From: Streptomyces yangpuensis
Lineage (GTDB): Bacteria > Actinomycetota > Actinomycetes > Streptomycetales > Streptomycetaceae
DNA: 64,000 nt
Assembly: GCF_001005295.1 (NCBI RefSeq)
Contig: NZ_LBMK01000003.1
Location: 350,373-414,372, forward strand
Direction of reading: 5' to 3'
This document shows positions 52,805-61,250 of the stretch, one piece after another. Every line of letters begins with the position of its first letter. The stretch's first letter is position 1. Both the position numbers and the translations under genes were made by a program. Under the pieces are notes generated by a model. That model saw nothing but the letters and a program-made list of their open reading frames with translations, was not told the origin of the DNA and made no database searches.

Positions 52805-52905
52805 CGACGGTGGCGGGTCTGACTCGCCTCCCCTCAGGGAGGATTCACAGTGGCGCGACCGTGCCGGATTCTCACCGGTGCTTCCGCCGTACCGTCGTCA
52901 TGGAC
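52805..52905 (-). promoter_or_regulatory. Cobalamin riboswitch
   Basis: Read on the minus strand, the leader of cbtB contains the conserved core elements in order: GGTGAGAATCCGG, then GCGCCACTGTGAA, a GC-rich hairpin (CCTCCCTGAGGGGAGG) and the B12-box remnant GAGTCAGACCCGCC. These are hallmarks of adenosylcobalamin-sensing riboswitches, which repress cobalt uptake when B12 is plentiful. It ends about 55 bases before the ATG. Confidence 0.88.
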
Positions 52906-52944
52906 TTGTCTCGTTCGTGACGGTACCGCGCTTAGGCTCCCCTT

Positions 52945-53409
52945 ATGAAGAGTCAGTCGGTGCGCGTCCATCTCGTGCGCCCCCCACTGGACCCGGCCGC
53001 CCGCCAGGGCCGCTTCGGCCACCCGCGGCCGTGTGCCGGCCACGAGGGCCTGCGCGGGCCGGACACCGGGGAGTGGGCCGGCCGCACCCTGGACGAGGTG
53101 GCCGCGCAGGCACCGCAGGCCCTGAACGCGTGGCTGACGGACCCCGGGTACGCGCCACCGGGCGGGGAGTCCGTGGACGCGCTGATCGCCCGCGTCGGGG
53201 CGGAGCTGGCCGGCCTGGCGCCGGGCACGTACCGCTTCGAGGTCGACCAGGCCGTCGTACGGGCGGCCGTGGTGCACGCCCTGGAGCTGCCGGCGGCGGC
53301 CTTCTGGCGCCTCGACGTCCGCCCGGAGTGGGTGACCACCCTGACCGGACGGGCCGGGCGCTGGAACCTGCTCGTGGGCCGGCCGCAGGACGAGCTGCCC
53401 GACGCGTAG
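52945..53409 (+). CDS. Degenerate histidine phosphatase-family protein
   Basis: A 154-residue protein. From residue ~40 on it matches the phosphoglycerate mutase-like family (TGEWAGRTLDEVAAQAP, PPGGESVDALIARVG, VRAAVVHALELPAAAF). The N-terminal catalytic R-H-G is replaced by LVRPPLDP, and about 30-40 residues of the usual middle seem missing after RPCAGHEGL. Related proteins often sit with cobalamin transport genes. It has a textbook leaderless promoter (TAGGCT six bases before ATG), so it is expressed despite lacking the phosphohistidine site. It is divergent from the riboswitch. Confidence 0.7.
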   Translation: MKSQSVRVHLVRPPLDPAARQGRFGHPRPCAGHEGLRGPDTGEWAGRTLDEVAAQAPQALNAWLTDPGYAPPGGESVDALIARVGAELAGLAPGTYRFEVDQAVVRAAVVHALELPAAAFWRLDVRPEWVTTLTGRAGRWNLLVGRPQDELPDA

Positions 53410-53415
53410 CGCGAG

Positions 53416-53452
53416 GCCGGGCCCGGACCCCGCGACGCGGTCCGGGCCCGGC
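53416..53452. terminator. Bidirectional terminator
   Basis: Arms 53416-53429 and 53439-53452, a 14-bp perfect stem, between convergent genes. Confidence 0.8.
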
Positions 53453-53478
53453 TCACGACCGGCGCGGGAGCGGGTCCG

Positions 53479-54396
53479 CTACGCCACGATCCAGTCGGAC
53501 GTCGCGATGACCGGCTGCACGCCGTCACGGTGGACGGTGCCCTCGATCAGGCCGTACATGCGGTCCGCGGCGAAGTAGACCTCGTTGTCGTTCTTGAGGC
53601 CGAAGGGCTCCAGGTCGACGAGGAAGTGGTGCTTGTTGGGGAGGCTGAGCCGCACCTCGTTGACCCTGGGGCAGTTGTCCAGCACCCGCTCGGCCATCTG
53701 GTTCAGGGTCTGCTGGAGCGAGTACGAGTACGTCTCCGCGAAGGCCTCCAGCATGTTCTTGCGGACCTTCTTGTACGCCTGGTCCCAGTCGTACCGGGGG
53801 TCGTCGGCGGCCAGCGCCGAGTGCGCCCAGCGCGCGGTGACCTTGGTCGCCAGGATGCGGTCGTACGCCTCCTTGAGCGTCGTGTACTTGTCCTTGATGT
53901 ACCCGTGGAACTCGGAGTTCGTCGAGTTCATCACCGTGAGGTCCTTCAGGCCCGAGATGACCTGGAGGCCGGTCGTCTCGCTGTAGGTGATCTGCGCGGT
54001 GCGCACCTCCTGGCCCTTGAGGGCGAAGGAGTGCTGCTCCTTGCGCGTCGGGACCGGGATGCGCTCCCAGGCGAATTCCTCGATGCGGATCCGGGCCTCG
54101 CGGATGGGTGCCTGCGAGGAGACGAAGTGCTTGGCGAGCAGGATGCCGAAGGCCTCCGGGGACTCGATGCCGTGCTCCTTGCCGAAGGCGTACACCGTGT
54201 TCTTGGTGGTGTCGGTCGGCAGGCAGTTGGCGTTGTCGCCGGTGAGGTGGACGTCGCGGAACTCACCGCGGAGCGCGACCGAGACGTTGAGGTCGCGGAT
54301 CTCGTGCCAGGAACCGTCGTTGCCCTTGCGGGTGACCTTGACGATGCGGTTCTCGGCCTTGCCGTACTGGTTCTGGGCCAGGACGTGCTTGCTCAT
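53479..54396 (-). CDS. pucL: Urate oxidase (factor-independent urate hydroxylase)
   Basis: A 305-residue cofactor-free uricase converting urate to 5-hydroxyisourate. Family landmarks are Lys13 (QYGKAENR), the TDTTKNTVYAFGKEHGI block holding the catalytic Thr, and NKHHFLVDL with the catalytic His at 256/257. Length is normal. The downstream enzymes (hydroxyisourate hydrolase, OHCU decarboxylase) are not next to it, so the pathway must be completed elsewhere. GAAGGA precedes the ATG. Confidence 0.95.
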   Translation of the reverse strand: MSKHVLAQNQYGKAENRIVKVTRKGNDGSWHEIRDLNVSVALRGEFRDVHLTGDNANCLPTDTTKNTVYAFGKEHGIESPEAFGILLAKHFVSSQAPIREARIRIEEFAWERIPVPTRKEQHSFALKGQEVRTAQITYSETTGLQVISGLKDLTVMNSTNSEFHGYIKDKYTTLKEAYDRILATKVTARWAHSALAADDPRYDWDQAYKKVRKNMLEAFAETYSYSLQQTLNQMAERVLDNCPRVNEVRLSLPNKHHFLVDLEPFGLKNDNEVYFAADRMYGLIEGTVHRDGVQPVIATSDWIVA

Positions 54397-54567
54397 GCTG
54401 TCTTCCTTCGGGTACTCGGGAACACGGAGTCCGTCTTTCTGGATCCCGTACGCCCGGCGTCCAGCGGTCGTCCCGCTCCCCGCCGTTCGGCCCCGAGGGG
54501 GGCCGCCCCGGGACTGACGTGCATCCCGGTCCGTAGGTGGTGCTCGGCCTGTTCAGGCATGGGTGGC

Positions 54568-54582
54568 CTGCACGGATTGCAG
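54568..54582. promoter_or_regulatory. Short inverted repeat upstream of uricase
   Basis: CTGCA-CGGAT-TGCAG, a 5-5-5 palindrome about 170 bases before the uricase ATG in a 267-bp space between same-strand genes. It could be a purine-catabolism regulator site; no regulator is adjacent. Confidence 0.3.
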
Positions 54583-54663
54583 CATGCGCGCGGCGGGTTG
54601 ACCACCGCACGGATCCTCCGAACACCGATACCAACGGATTGGGCGACCCCACAGAAGCGCAGG

Positions 54664-56013
54664 TCAGACGGTGTGCGCGTCGGCGACCGCCAGAGCCTCG
54701 TCCAGGATCCGCAGCCCCTTCGCCGCGTCCTCGGGCGAGATGTTGCAGGCGGGCGCGATGTGGATCCGGTTGCCCGCGACGAGCGGCCAGAGCCCGCCCT
54801 TCTTGCATGCCGCGCCGAATTCCGCCATCGGCGCGTTGTCCGCCCCGGCGGCGTTGTACGGGACCAGCGGCTCGCGCGTCTCCTTGCTGCGGACGAGTTC
54901 CAGGGCCCAGAACGTGCCGAGGCCGCGGACCTCCCCGACCGACGGGTGGCGCTCGGCGAGCGCGCGCAGGCCGGGCCCGAGGAGCTCGGAGCCGGTGCGG
55001 GCGGACTGCTCGACGACGCCCTCCTCCTCCATGACGCCGATGGTGGCGACGGCCGCCGCGCAGGCCAGCACGTGCCCGGAGTACGTCAGCCCGCCCGGGT
55101 AGGGCTGGCGGGCGAAGGTCTCGGCGATGGCCGCCGAGATGGCGACACCACCGAGCGGTACGTAGCCGCTGGTCACGCCCTTGGCGAAGCAGATCAGGTC
55201 GGGCGTGACGTCCCAGTGCTCGGAGGCGAACCACTTCCCCGTGCGCCCGAAGCCGACCATGATCTCGTCGAGGACGAAGACGATGCCGTAGCGGTCGCAG
55301 AGCGCGCGCACCCCGGCCAGGTAGCCGTCGGGGTGTACGAGCACGCCGGGGGCGCCGCCGACGGTCTCCAGGATGATCGCGGCGATGGACTGCGGGCCCT
55401 CGAAGACGATGGTGTCCTCCAGGTGGCGCAGGGCCCGCTCGCACTCCTCGGCCTCCGTCGCCGCGTAGAAGGGCGACCGGTAGGCGAAGGGCCCCCAGAA
55501 GTGCACGACGCCGGCGGTCGCGGAGTCGTTGCCGAAGCGCCGTGCGTCGCCGGTCAGGTTGATCGCGGTGGAGGTCGCGCCGTGGTACGAGCGGTACGCG
55601 GACAGCACCTTCGGACGCCCGGTGTGCAGCCGGGCCATGCGGACGGCGTTCTCCACCGCCTCGGCCCCGGCGTTCGTGAAGAAGATCTTGTCGAGGTCGC
55701 CCGGGGTGCGCTCGGCGATCAGCCGGGCCGCCTCGGACCGCACGTCGACGGCGAAGCCGGGCGCGACGGTGCAGAGCCTGGCCGCCTGCTCCTGGATGGC
55801 CGCGGTGACCTTGGGGTGCTGGTAGCCGATGTTCGTGTAGACCAGGGCGCTGGAGAAGTCGAGGTAGCGGTTGCCCTGGTAGTCCCAGAAGTACGACCCC
55901 TCGGCGCCGGCGACGGCGAGCGGGTCGATGAGCTCCTGCGCCGACCAGGAGTGGAATACGTGCTTCCGGTCAGCGTCTTTCACGGTCGCGAGGACGTCGG
56001 CTTCTGCGTTCAT
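54664..56013 (-). CDS. Class III PLP-dependent aminotransferase
   Basis: A 449-residue fold-type I aminotransferase of the omega-amino acid/acetylornithine group. PLP residues: Lys278 in CFAKGVTSGYVPLGG, Asp249 in FVLDEIMVGFGRTG, and the phosphate-binding TNAGAEAVENAVRMAR. The substrate is not set; such enzymes use diamines, beta-alanine or taurine with pyruvate or 2-oxoglutarate. TACGCT ends six bases before the ATG, so it is probably leaderless. A GTCCA-N5-TGGAC dyad lies just upstream of that box, a possible operator. Confidence 0.9.
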   Translation of the reverse strand: MNAEADVLATVKDADRKHVFHSWSAQELIDPLAVAGAEGSYFWDYQGNRYLDFSSALVYTNIGYQHPKVTAAIQEQAARLCTVAPGFAVDVRSEAARLIAERTPGDLDKIFFTNAGAEAVENAVRMARLHTGRPKVLSAYRSYHGATSTAINLTGDARRFGNDSATAGVVHFWGPFAYRSPFYAATEAEECERALRHLEDTIVFEGPQSIAAIILETVGGAPGVLVHPDGYLAGVRALCDRYGIVFVLDEIMVGFGRTGKWFASEHWDVTPDLICFAKGVTSGYVPLGGVAISAAIAETFARQPYPGGLTYSGHVLACAAAVATIGVMEEEGVVEQSARTGSELLGPGLRALAERHPSVGEVRGLGTFWALELVRSKETREPLVPYNAAGADNAPMAEFGAACKKGGLWPLVAGNRIHIAPACNISPEDAAKGLRILDEALAVADAHTV

Positions 56014-56264
56014 GAAATGAGCGTAGTCGTCCAGGATGTGGACACGGTGGGGGCCGGGCCCGCGCCGCCCGGAGCGGCCCCCGGGGTGATCGGCCGCCCA
56101 GGACGTCCCGCGCGAGCCCCGCCGCTGCCTCCGTGGCGGCCTTCGTGGCCGCCGGGGAGTCCGGGTGCTCCCCGTACGCCGGGTACTCCCCGGCGAGGCC
56201 GCACGGGCCGCGTCCTCGACCCGGGCCGCGTCCGCCCGCGCATGGCCGGGGCCGCCGCGCACGG

Positions 56265-56639
56265 CTACTTGTCGAAGTAGCTGAAGTCCCCGACGGTCCA
56301 GGCGCTGACGTCGCTCAGGGCGATCCGGTACATCCCGCCGGTCTCGGGGATGCCCACCGGGCCCTGGAGGATGCGTGCCACGTGGAAGTGCAGGTGCGAG
56401 GGCGGGCCCGCGGGCCGTCTGGCCGTGGCCGCGGTGGTGGAGCTGAAGACCTCGGCGAACGGGCCCAGCTGCTCGGAGTCCCGCAGGACCTCCGCGACCC
56501 GTTCGCGCCAGACGTGTTCGGGGGCGAGGCGGCCGGTGATGACGGCGCCGTTCACGACGACCGTCAGGGACATCTGATTGGTCTGCTCCGACTCGACCAT
56601 GGCGGCGATGTCGTGAAGCAGGTCGTCAGGGATCGACAT
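56265..56639 (-). CDS. Conserved hypothetical protein, GvpU-like layout
   Basis: A 124-residue alpha/beta protein. LTVVVNGAVITGRLAPEHVW, a central variable part, then LHFHVARIL and a final YRIALSDVSAWTVGDFSYF follow the general layout of gas-vesicle accessory GvpU-type proteins, but the match is weak and no other gvp genes are present. The start MSIPDDLLHD at 56639 is preferred to an ATG six codons earlier. Confidence 0.55.
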   Translation of the reverse strand: MSIPDDLLHDIAAMVESEQTNQMSLTVVVNGAVITGRLAPEHVWRERVAEVLRDSEQLGPFAEVFSSTTAATARRPAGPPSHLHFHVARILQGPVGIPETGGMYRIALSDVSAWTVGDFSYFDK

Positions 56640-56724
56640 GGGCAGGGACTCTAGCAAGCGGGCCCGGTTCCGGGTGGTGCTTCCGCCGCGGCGGCGGCCG
56701 ATTCGCGGCGCGGACGCGGAAACG

Positions 56725-56762
56725 GGCGCGCGGCCCGCACCCAGGGGTGCGGGCCGCGCGCC
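56725..56762 (-). terminator. Terminator of the cold-shock gene
   Basis: A perfect 17-bp stem (56725-56741, 56746-56762) with tetraloop CAGG, 48 bases after the cold-shock protein stop codon. Confidence 0.85.
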
Positions 56763-56809
56763 TGAACGTTTTCGCGTCGTCGTCGCCGCTGTCGGTGCCG
56801 GCGAGGGCG

Positions 56810-57013
56810 TCAGGCGGGAACGATGTTCTCGGCCTGCGGGCCCTTCTGGCCCTGCGTGACGTCGAAGGTGACCTTCTGGCCCTCCTGGAGCTCACGGAAG
56901 CCGGACGTGGCGATGTTGGAGTAGTGGGCGAAGACGTCCGCGCCGCCGCCCTCCTGCTCGATGAAACCGAAACCCTTTTCCGCGTTGAACCACTTTACGG
57001 TGCCGGATGCCAT
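56810..57013 (-). CDS. Cold-shock protein (CspA family)
   Basis: A 67-residue single OB-fold RNA chaperone that binds single-stranded RNA and melts structure. RNP1 (KGFGFIEQ) and RNP2 (DVFAHYS) are intact. AAGGAGAG precedes the ATG. The long AT-richer leader upstream is typical of cold-shock mRNAs. Followed by a strong hairpin. Confidence 0.97.
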   Translation of the reverse strand: MASGTVKWFNAEKGFGFIEQEGGGADVFAHYSNIATSGFRELQEGQKVTFDVTQGQKGPQAENIVPA

Positions 57014-57315
57014 GTGATGTCTCTCCTTTGGGGCAGTGCCCGGGCCGCACTGTGCGGACCCGGCGTCGTCGAGATGATTGCCCCGACCGGAAATCTGAAC
57101 CGGAAATGAAAAGTGCGCCCACCGGACGATCAGGTGAGAGCACTTGTAAGCTTTTTGGGGACCTCAACCGCAACTGGCGTCACCGTAGCACAGGGAAAAG
57201 CGCTGGGCCGGGAACATCTTTCCCTCAGGTAATTCCGGCGTCGCGCCATGGGGATACCGGTCCGTAAATGATATGAACGGCCCGGAAATTCGAGGGGCGA
57301 TGCCGGAATTCCCCG
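57014..57315. other. Leader and promoter region of the cold-shock gene
   Basis: A 302-bp space without a coding frame, richer in A+T than its surroundings (e.g. the A/T run near 57145-57160). Transcription of the cold-shock gene must start here on the minus strand, giving a 5' untranslated region of perhaps 100 bases or more. The stop codon of the PP2C gene borders it. Confidence 0.5.
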
Positions 57316-58056
57316 TCAGGAGCCGATCCGCACCAGCGCGAGGGTGATGTTGTCGGGCCCTCCGGCGTCGATCGCGGCCTTCCACAGCTCGAAGGCCGCC
57401 CTGCCGTCGTCGTGCACCCGCAGCAGTTCCTCGATCGCCTCGTCCGGCACCGGGTCGGTCAGCCCGTCGCTGCACACCAGGTAGCGGTCGCCCTCGGCCG
57501 GTGTGAACGCCCCGATGTGGGGGGTGATCGCCGTGCGCCCGCGGCTGCCGCCGAGCACCTGGGTGACGGCGGAGGTGGTGCGGTGCCCGGGTGCCGGCGG
57601 CGGGCTGTCGTCCACGCTCACCTGGCGCAGCCCGTCGTGCCCCGCGTGGAACACCTTGCTGTCGCCGACGTTGAACGCCAGCAGTGACTCGGCCAGGACG
57701 AGGGTGCCCGCGACCGTGGTCCCCATGGCCGTCAGGTCCGGTCGGCCGTCGGTGGCCGCGTACACCGCGTCGTTGCAGAGGTCCAGCGCGTCACCGACCG
57801 CCTCCGCGCAGTCCAGCGAGGGGCCGAGCGAGGAGAGCTGGCGCACCACGAGCTCGCTGGCCACCTCCCCGGCCGGCTGCCCGCCGAGGCCGTCGGCGAC
57901 CGCGACGACGAGCGGTCTGCCGAAGGGGAACACCAGCGTCTGGGGGTTCTGGGTCACCGTCCCGCACAGGGTCCACGGACCGATGACGAGACTGTCCTCG
58001 TTGTGCTCGCGGACCAGCCCGACATGGCTCAGGGCGGTCACAGCTATGTACGTCAC
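57316..58056 (-). CDS. PP2C-family serine/threonine phosphatase
   Basis: A 246-residue cytoplasmic PPM phosphatase. Motifs in order: HVGLVREHNEDS, VAVADGLGGQPAGEVAS, AFNVGDSKVF, LVCSDGLTD and GGPDNITLAL; all metal-binding Asp residues are present. Such enzymes counter Hanks-type kinases (PknB/PstP logic); no kinase is adjacent. GTG at 58056 was chosen because the conserved first strand (TYIAVTALSH) follows; upstream frame is arginine-rich. Confidence 0.9.
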   Translation of the reverse strand: MTYIAVTALSHVGLVREHNEDSLVIGPWTLCGTVTQNPQTLVFPFGRPLVVAVADGLGGQPAGEVASELVVRQLSSLGPSLDCAEAVGDALDLCNDAVYAATDGRPDLTAMGTTVAGTLVLAESLLAFNVGDSKVFHAGHDGLRQVSVDDSPPPAPGHRTTSAVTQVLGGSRGRTAITPHIGAFTPAEGDRYLVCSDGLTDPVPDEAIEELLRVHDDGRAAFELWKAAIDAGGPDNITLALVRIGS

Positions 58057-58211
58057 CTCGACGTCCCGCCTCTCCGCAACGGCACCGGCAGACGCGTCCC
58101 CCCGCCACCATTGTCCGCCGCTCCGGCATGCGCGGCGCGGTCTGCCGGAGCACGCTGGTCCTGGAGCTGCCTGTCCCCCGACGGCGGCCGGGCCAGGAAG
58201 GACTGCCGCAG

Positions 58212-58511
58212 ATGTTCGCGAGGCTGAGCACCTACCAGGGATCACCCGTCCCCGCGGAAGGGGACCTGGGCGCGCATTCGGAGCAGATCGTCCGGCAGGT
58301 GGCGGACGCCCCCGGCTTCCTGGGCGTGTACTACCTGGTCGACCGGGCCACCGGGGAGGCGAAGTCGCTCACCCTGTGGGAGGACGAGCAGAGCATGCGG
58401 GACAGCGAGGAGCTCGCCCACCGGATCCGCGAGGAGACCGCGCGCCGGGAGGGCCAGCAGGTTCTCGGGGTCGAGCACTTCGAGGTGGGCTTCAGCCATC
58501 TGAGGCCGTAG
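58212..58511 (+). CDS. Small dimeric alpha/beta-barrel (ABM-like) protein
   Basis: A 99-residue protein with the pattern of antibiotic biosynthesis monooxygenase-like folds: FARLSTYQG, a helix SEQIVRQVADAPGF, then GVYYLVDRATGEAKSLTLWE and a C-terminal VEHFEVGFSH. Members oxidise quinoid substrates or are structural dimers. GGAAGGA precedes the ATG. It lies 63 bases before a FAD oxidoreductase on the same strand, suggesting joint function in oxidation. Confidence 0.7.
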   Translation: MFARLSTYQGSPVPAEGDLGAHSEQIVRQVADAPGFLGVYYLVDRATGEAKSLTLWEDEQSMRDSEELAHRIREETARREGQQVLGVEHFEVGFSHLRP

Positions 58512-58574
58512 TAGCAGCCTCCGGCGCACGCGTCCCGGCGCGGCGTGAGAGAGAGGTACGAAGGACGAGGAGCG

Positions 58575-59957
58575 ATGGTCATGGGCAAGCTCTCGATCGA
58601 CCAGCTGCGGGAACGCGTACGCGGGGCGGTGGTCACCCCCGGTGACGACGCCTACGACGAGGCCCGCGCGGTCAACAACGCCATGATCGACCGGAGGCCG
58701 GCCGTCGTCGTGCGGTGCGCCAACGCCGGCGACGTCATGGCGACGGTCGACTTCGCGCGGGAGAACGGGCTGGACCTCGCGGTCCGCGGCGGTGGTCACA
58801 GCGTGCCCGGCTTCGGCACCTGCGACGACGGAGTGGTCGCGGACCTGTCCGGGATGCGCGGGGTACGCGTCGACGCCGCGCGCCGCACGGCACGTGCCGA
58901 GGGCGGCGCCACCTGGGGCGACTTCAACGCGGCCACCCACGCCTACGGGCTGGCCACCACGGGCGGGATCATCTCCACCACCGGCATCGGCGGACTCACC
59001 CTCGGCGGCGGCATCGGCTACCTGTGCCGCGGGCTGGGGCTGAGCTGCGACAACCTGGTCTCGGCCGATGTGGTGACGGCGGACGGCCGGCTGGTCGTGG
59101 CGAGCGAGGAGGAGAACCCGGACCTCTTCTGGGCGCTGCGCGGCGGCAGCGGCAACTTCGGCGCGGTGACCTCGTTCGAGTACCGGCTCAGCCCGGTCAA
59201 GGACATCTACGGCGGGCCGATGCTCTTCGAGGTGGACGACGCCGCCACCGTGCTGCGCTCCTTCGCCGAGTACATCGCCGACGCCCCGGAGCAGCTCGGC
59301 GGCTTCCCCGCCTTCCAGCTCGCCCCGCCGCTCCCGTTCATCCCGGAGGACCGGCACGGCGATCCCTTCGCCCTGATCGTGGGGTGCTGGGCCGGGCCGC
59401 TCGACGAGGGCGAGAAGGCCCTGAGGGTCTTCCACGACTTCGCCCCGGTGGTCGCCGAGCACGTCGGTCCGATGCCGTACCCGGCGCTCAACAGCGCCTT
59501 CGACGCGCTCGTGCCGCCGGGCCTGCAGCACTACTGGAAGGCCAACTTCGTGACCGAACTGACCGACGCCGCCATCGAGGCGCACCTGGTCCACGGTCCG
59601 AAGCTGCCCGCCGTGAACTCGACGATGCACATCTACCCGATCAACGGCGCCTGCCACCGCGTGGGGCCGGACGAGACGGCCTTCGCCTACCGCGACGCCT
59701 CCTTCGCCACCGTCATCGCCGGGATGTGGCCGGACCCCGCGGACAACGAGGCGAACATCGCCTGGGTCCGCGACTACTACGAGGCCACCGCCCCGCACTC
59801 GGAGGAGGGCGGCTACATCAACTTCATGGCCGAGGACGACCAGAGCCGGATCAGGGCCAACTACAAGGGGAACTACGACCGTCTGGCCGAGGTCAAGCGG
59901 ACCTACGACCCGGGCAACCTCTTCCACCTCAACCAGAACATCCAGCCCGCCGCCTAG
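58575..59957 (+). CDS. FAD-binding oxidoreductase (BBE-like)
   Basis: A 460-residue flavoprotein of the berberine bridge enzyme/6-hydroxynicotine oxidase group. The FAD domain has the covalent-attachment His75 in RGGGHSVPGFG and the GGGIGYLCRGLGLSCDNL block. The second cysteinyl link of bicovalent members is not evident. The BBE C-terminus YKGNYDRLAEVKRTYDP is intact. It oxidises alcohols or amines of unknown identity. ATG 58575 and 58581 are both possible behind GAGGAG. Probably cotranscribed with the small ABM-like gene. Confidence 0.92.
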   Translation: MVMGKLSIDQLRERVRGAVVTPGDDAYDEARAVNNAMIDRRPAVVVRCANAGDVMATVDFARENGLDLAVRGGGHSVPGFGTCDDGVVADLSGMRGVRVDAARRTARAEGGATWGDFNAATHAYGLATTGGIISTTGIGGLTLGGGIGYLCRGLGLSCDNLVSADVVTADGRLVVASEEENPDLFWALRGGSGNFGAVTSFEYRLSPVKDIYGGPMLFEVDDAATVLRSFAEYIADAPEQLGGFPAFQLAPPLPFIPEDRHGDPFALIVGCWAGPLDEGEKALRVFHDFAPVVAEHVGPMPYPALNSAFDALVPPGLQHYWKANFVTELTDAAIEAHLVHGPKLPAVNSTMHIYPINGACHRVGPDETAFAYRDASFATVIAGMWPDPADNEANIAWVRDYYEATAPHSEEGGYINFMAEDDQSRIRANYKGNYDRLAEVKRTYDPGNLFHLNQNIQPAA

Positions 59958-60106
59958 CGATGCGGCCGCGGGGCGGGCCGGTGGTGGGGCGGGCCGGTGG
60001 CGGGGTGGAGCGGTGCGGATGCGGACCGTGTCCGGTTATGCATATTTTGTCGTAGTACCGGAAGGTCCCGTACGCCTGGTTTGCCTGATCGAGGAAGGCC
60101 CCCTCC

Positions 60107-60538
60107 ATGAAGCGTTTCCCGGTGATCGGCGTGCTCTGCCTGAGCGCGGTGTTCGGCCTCAGTGCGTGTTCCGACGACAGTTCCCCCGCCGAGGAGGCCA
60201 CCGAGGCCGCGGCCGACCTGTGCACCGACCTGAACGCGCTCAAGGCCGACAACGCCAAGCTGAAGGCCCTGAACCCCGCCGTCGCGACCAAGGACGAGCT
60301 CAAGGACGCCTACGACGCCGTCCAGCAGGACTGGGAGGACGTCAAGGAGAACGCGAGCAAGATGAAGGACGCGGAGCGCGAGGCGGTCCAGTCCGCCGCC
60401 GAGAACCTGAAGAAGGGGTACGAGGACCTGCCGGGCGACACCACCGGCAAGGACGCGCTCACCCAGCTGCAGCCGCAGATCCAGTCGCTGGACCAGGCCG
60501 CGACGGCCGCCGCCTCCGGTCTCAAGTGCCCCGGCTGA
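60107..60538 (+). CDS. Small helical lipoprotein
   Basis: A 143-residue lipoprotein: signal peptide with lipobox LSAC, then an acidic all-helical mature part rich in Ala/Lys/Asp/Glu with likely coiled coil (~45-105) and two cysteines near both ends (DLCTDLN, LKCPG). No enzyme motif; probably a surface structural or binding protein. GGAAGG lies before the ATG. Confidence 0.8.
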   Translation: MKRFPVIGVLCLSAVFGLSACSDDSSPAEEATEAAADLCTDLNALKADNAKLKALNPAVATKDELKDAYDAVQQDWEDVKENASKMKDAEREAVQSAAENLKKGYEDLPGDTTGKDALTQLQPQIQSLDQAATAAASGLKCPG

Positions 60539-60555
60539 CAGCCGCTCCTGCGCGG

Positions 60556-60588
60556 GAAGGCCCCGTCCGGTTCCTCGGGCGGGGCTTC
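60556..60588. terminator. Imperfect hairpin terminator
   Basis: GAAGGCCCCGTCC can pair with GGGCGGGGCTTC with one bulge and one mismatch, between the convergent lipoprotein and channel genes. Confidence 0.5.
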
Positions 60589-60611
60589 TCCGCGTGGCGG
60601 GGTGTGCCCGC

Positions 60612-61184
60612 TCAGGGCTCCTCGTCGTCCACGAACGGCGGTCCCCCGTGGCCCGCGTGTCCCGCACTGCCCCGCCTGCGCATCCCGACCCGCATCGCGC
60701 CGAAGAGGGCCTTGGCGATCACACCCACCACGACCAGGTCGGCGATCATCTGCACGGTGGTCAGCACCCGCCCGGTCCCGGTCACGGGGACGATGTCCCC
60801 GAAGCCCACGGTCGCGAACACCGTCACCGTGAAGTAGAGGGCGTCCGTGCGGTTCAGGGCCTCCGAGAAGGTGGCCGGGATGCTCTCCGAGAGCATGAAG
60901 TACGTGGCGGAGAAGACGAACAGGAACAGCGGGACGGCGGTGGCCATGGCTTCGAGCATGCTCAGCCGCGGATACTCCGCCCGGGTGATGGCGTTGACCT
61001 GCCAGGCGACCAGCAGGCCGAACGCGGCCAGCCCCAGCACGAGCGTGAGGACCGTCAGGCCGCCGAACCCGCCCTCCAGGGGCGACAGGTAGTACAGCGC
61101 CGTGAGCAGCACCACCGAGCCGGTCCCGCGCAGGCAGTGGCCCAGCAGGACGCGTCGGCGGTGACGGGCTGCGTTGCGTTCCAT
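60612..61184 (-). CDS. Potassium channel-like protein (two-pore-helix Ion_trans_2)
   Basis: A 190-residue membrane protein with about four helices. The pore loop ALYFTVTVFATVGFGDIVPV carries the selectivity filter TVGFGD (residues ~125-130, TVGYGD variant), followed by the inner helix TVQMIADLVVVGVIAKALFG. No RCK/TrkA-N domain follows, so gating is not calcium- or NAD-controlled. Two extra N-terminal helices precede the pore. The acidic tail ends DDEEP. Confidence 0.88.
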   Translation of the reverse strand: MERNAARHRRRVLLGHCLRGTGSVVLLTALYYLSPLEGGFGGLTVLTLVLGLAAFGLLVAWQVNAITRAEYPRLSMLEAMATAVPLFLFVFSATYFMLSESIPATFSEALNRTDALYFTVTVFATVGFGDIVPVTGTGRVLTTVQMIADLVVVGVIAKALFGAMRVGMRRRGSAGHAGHGGPPFVDDEEP

Positions 61185-61250
61185 GCCTTCAGGAGAACGG
61201 CCCGGCCCGTATCCGGCGACCGGAGCGGCGGGCGTACCGCGGTTCCGACG

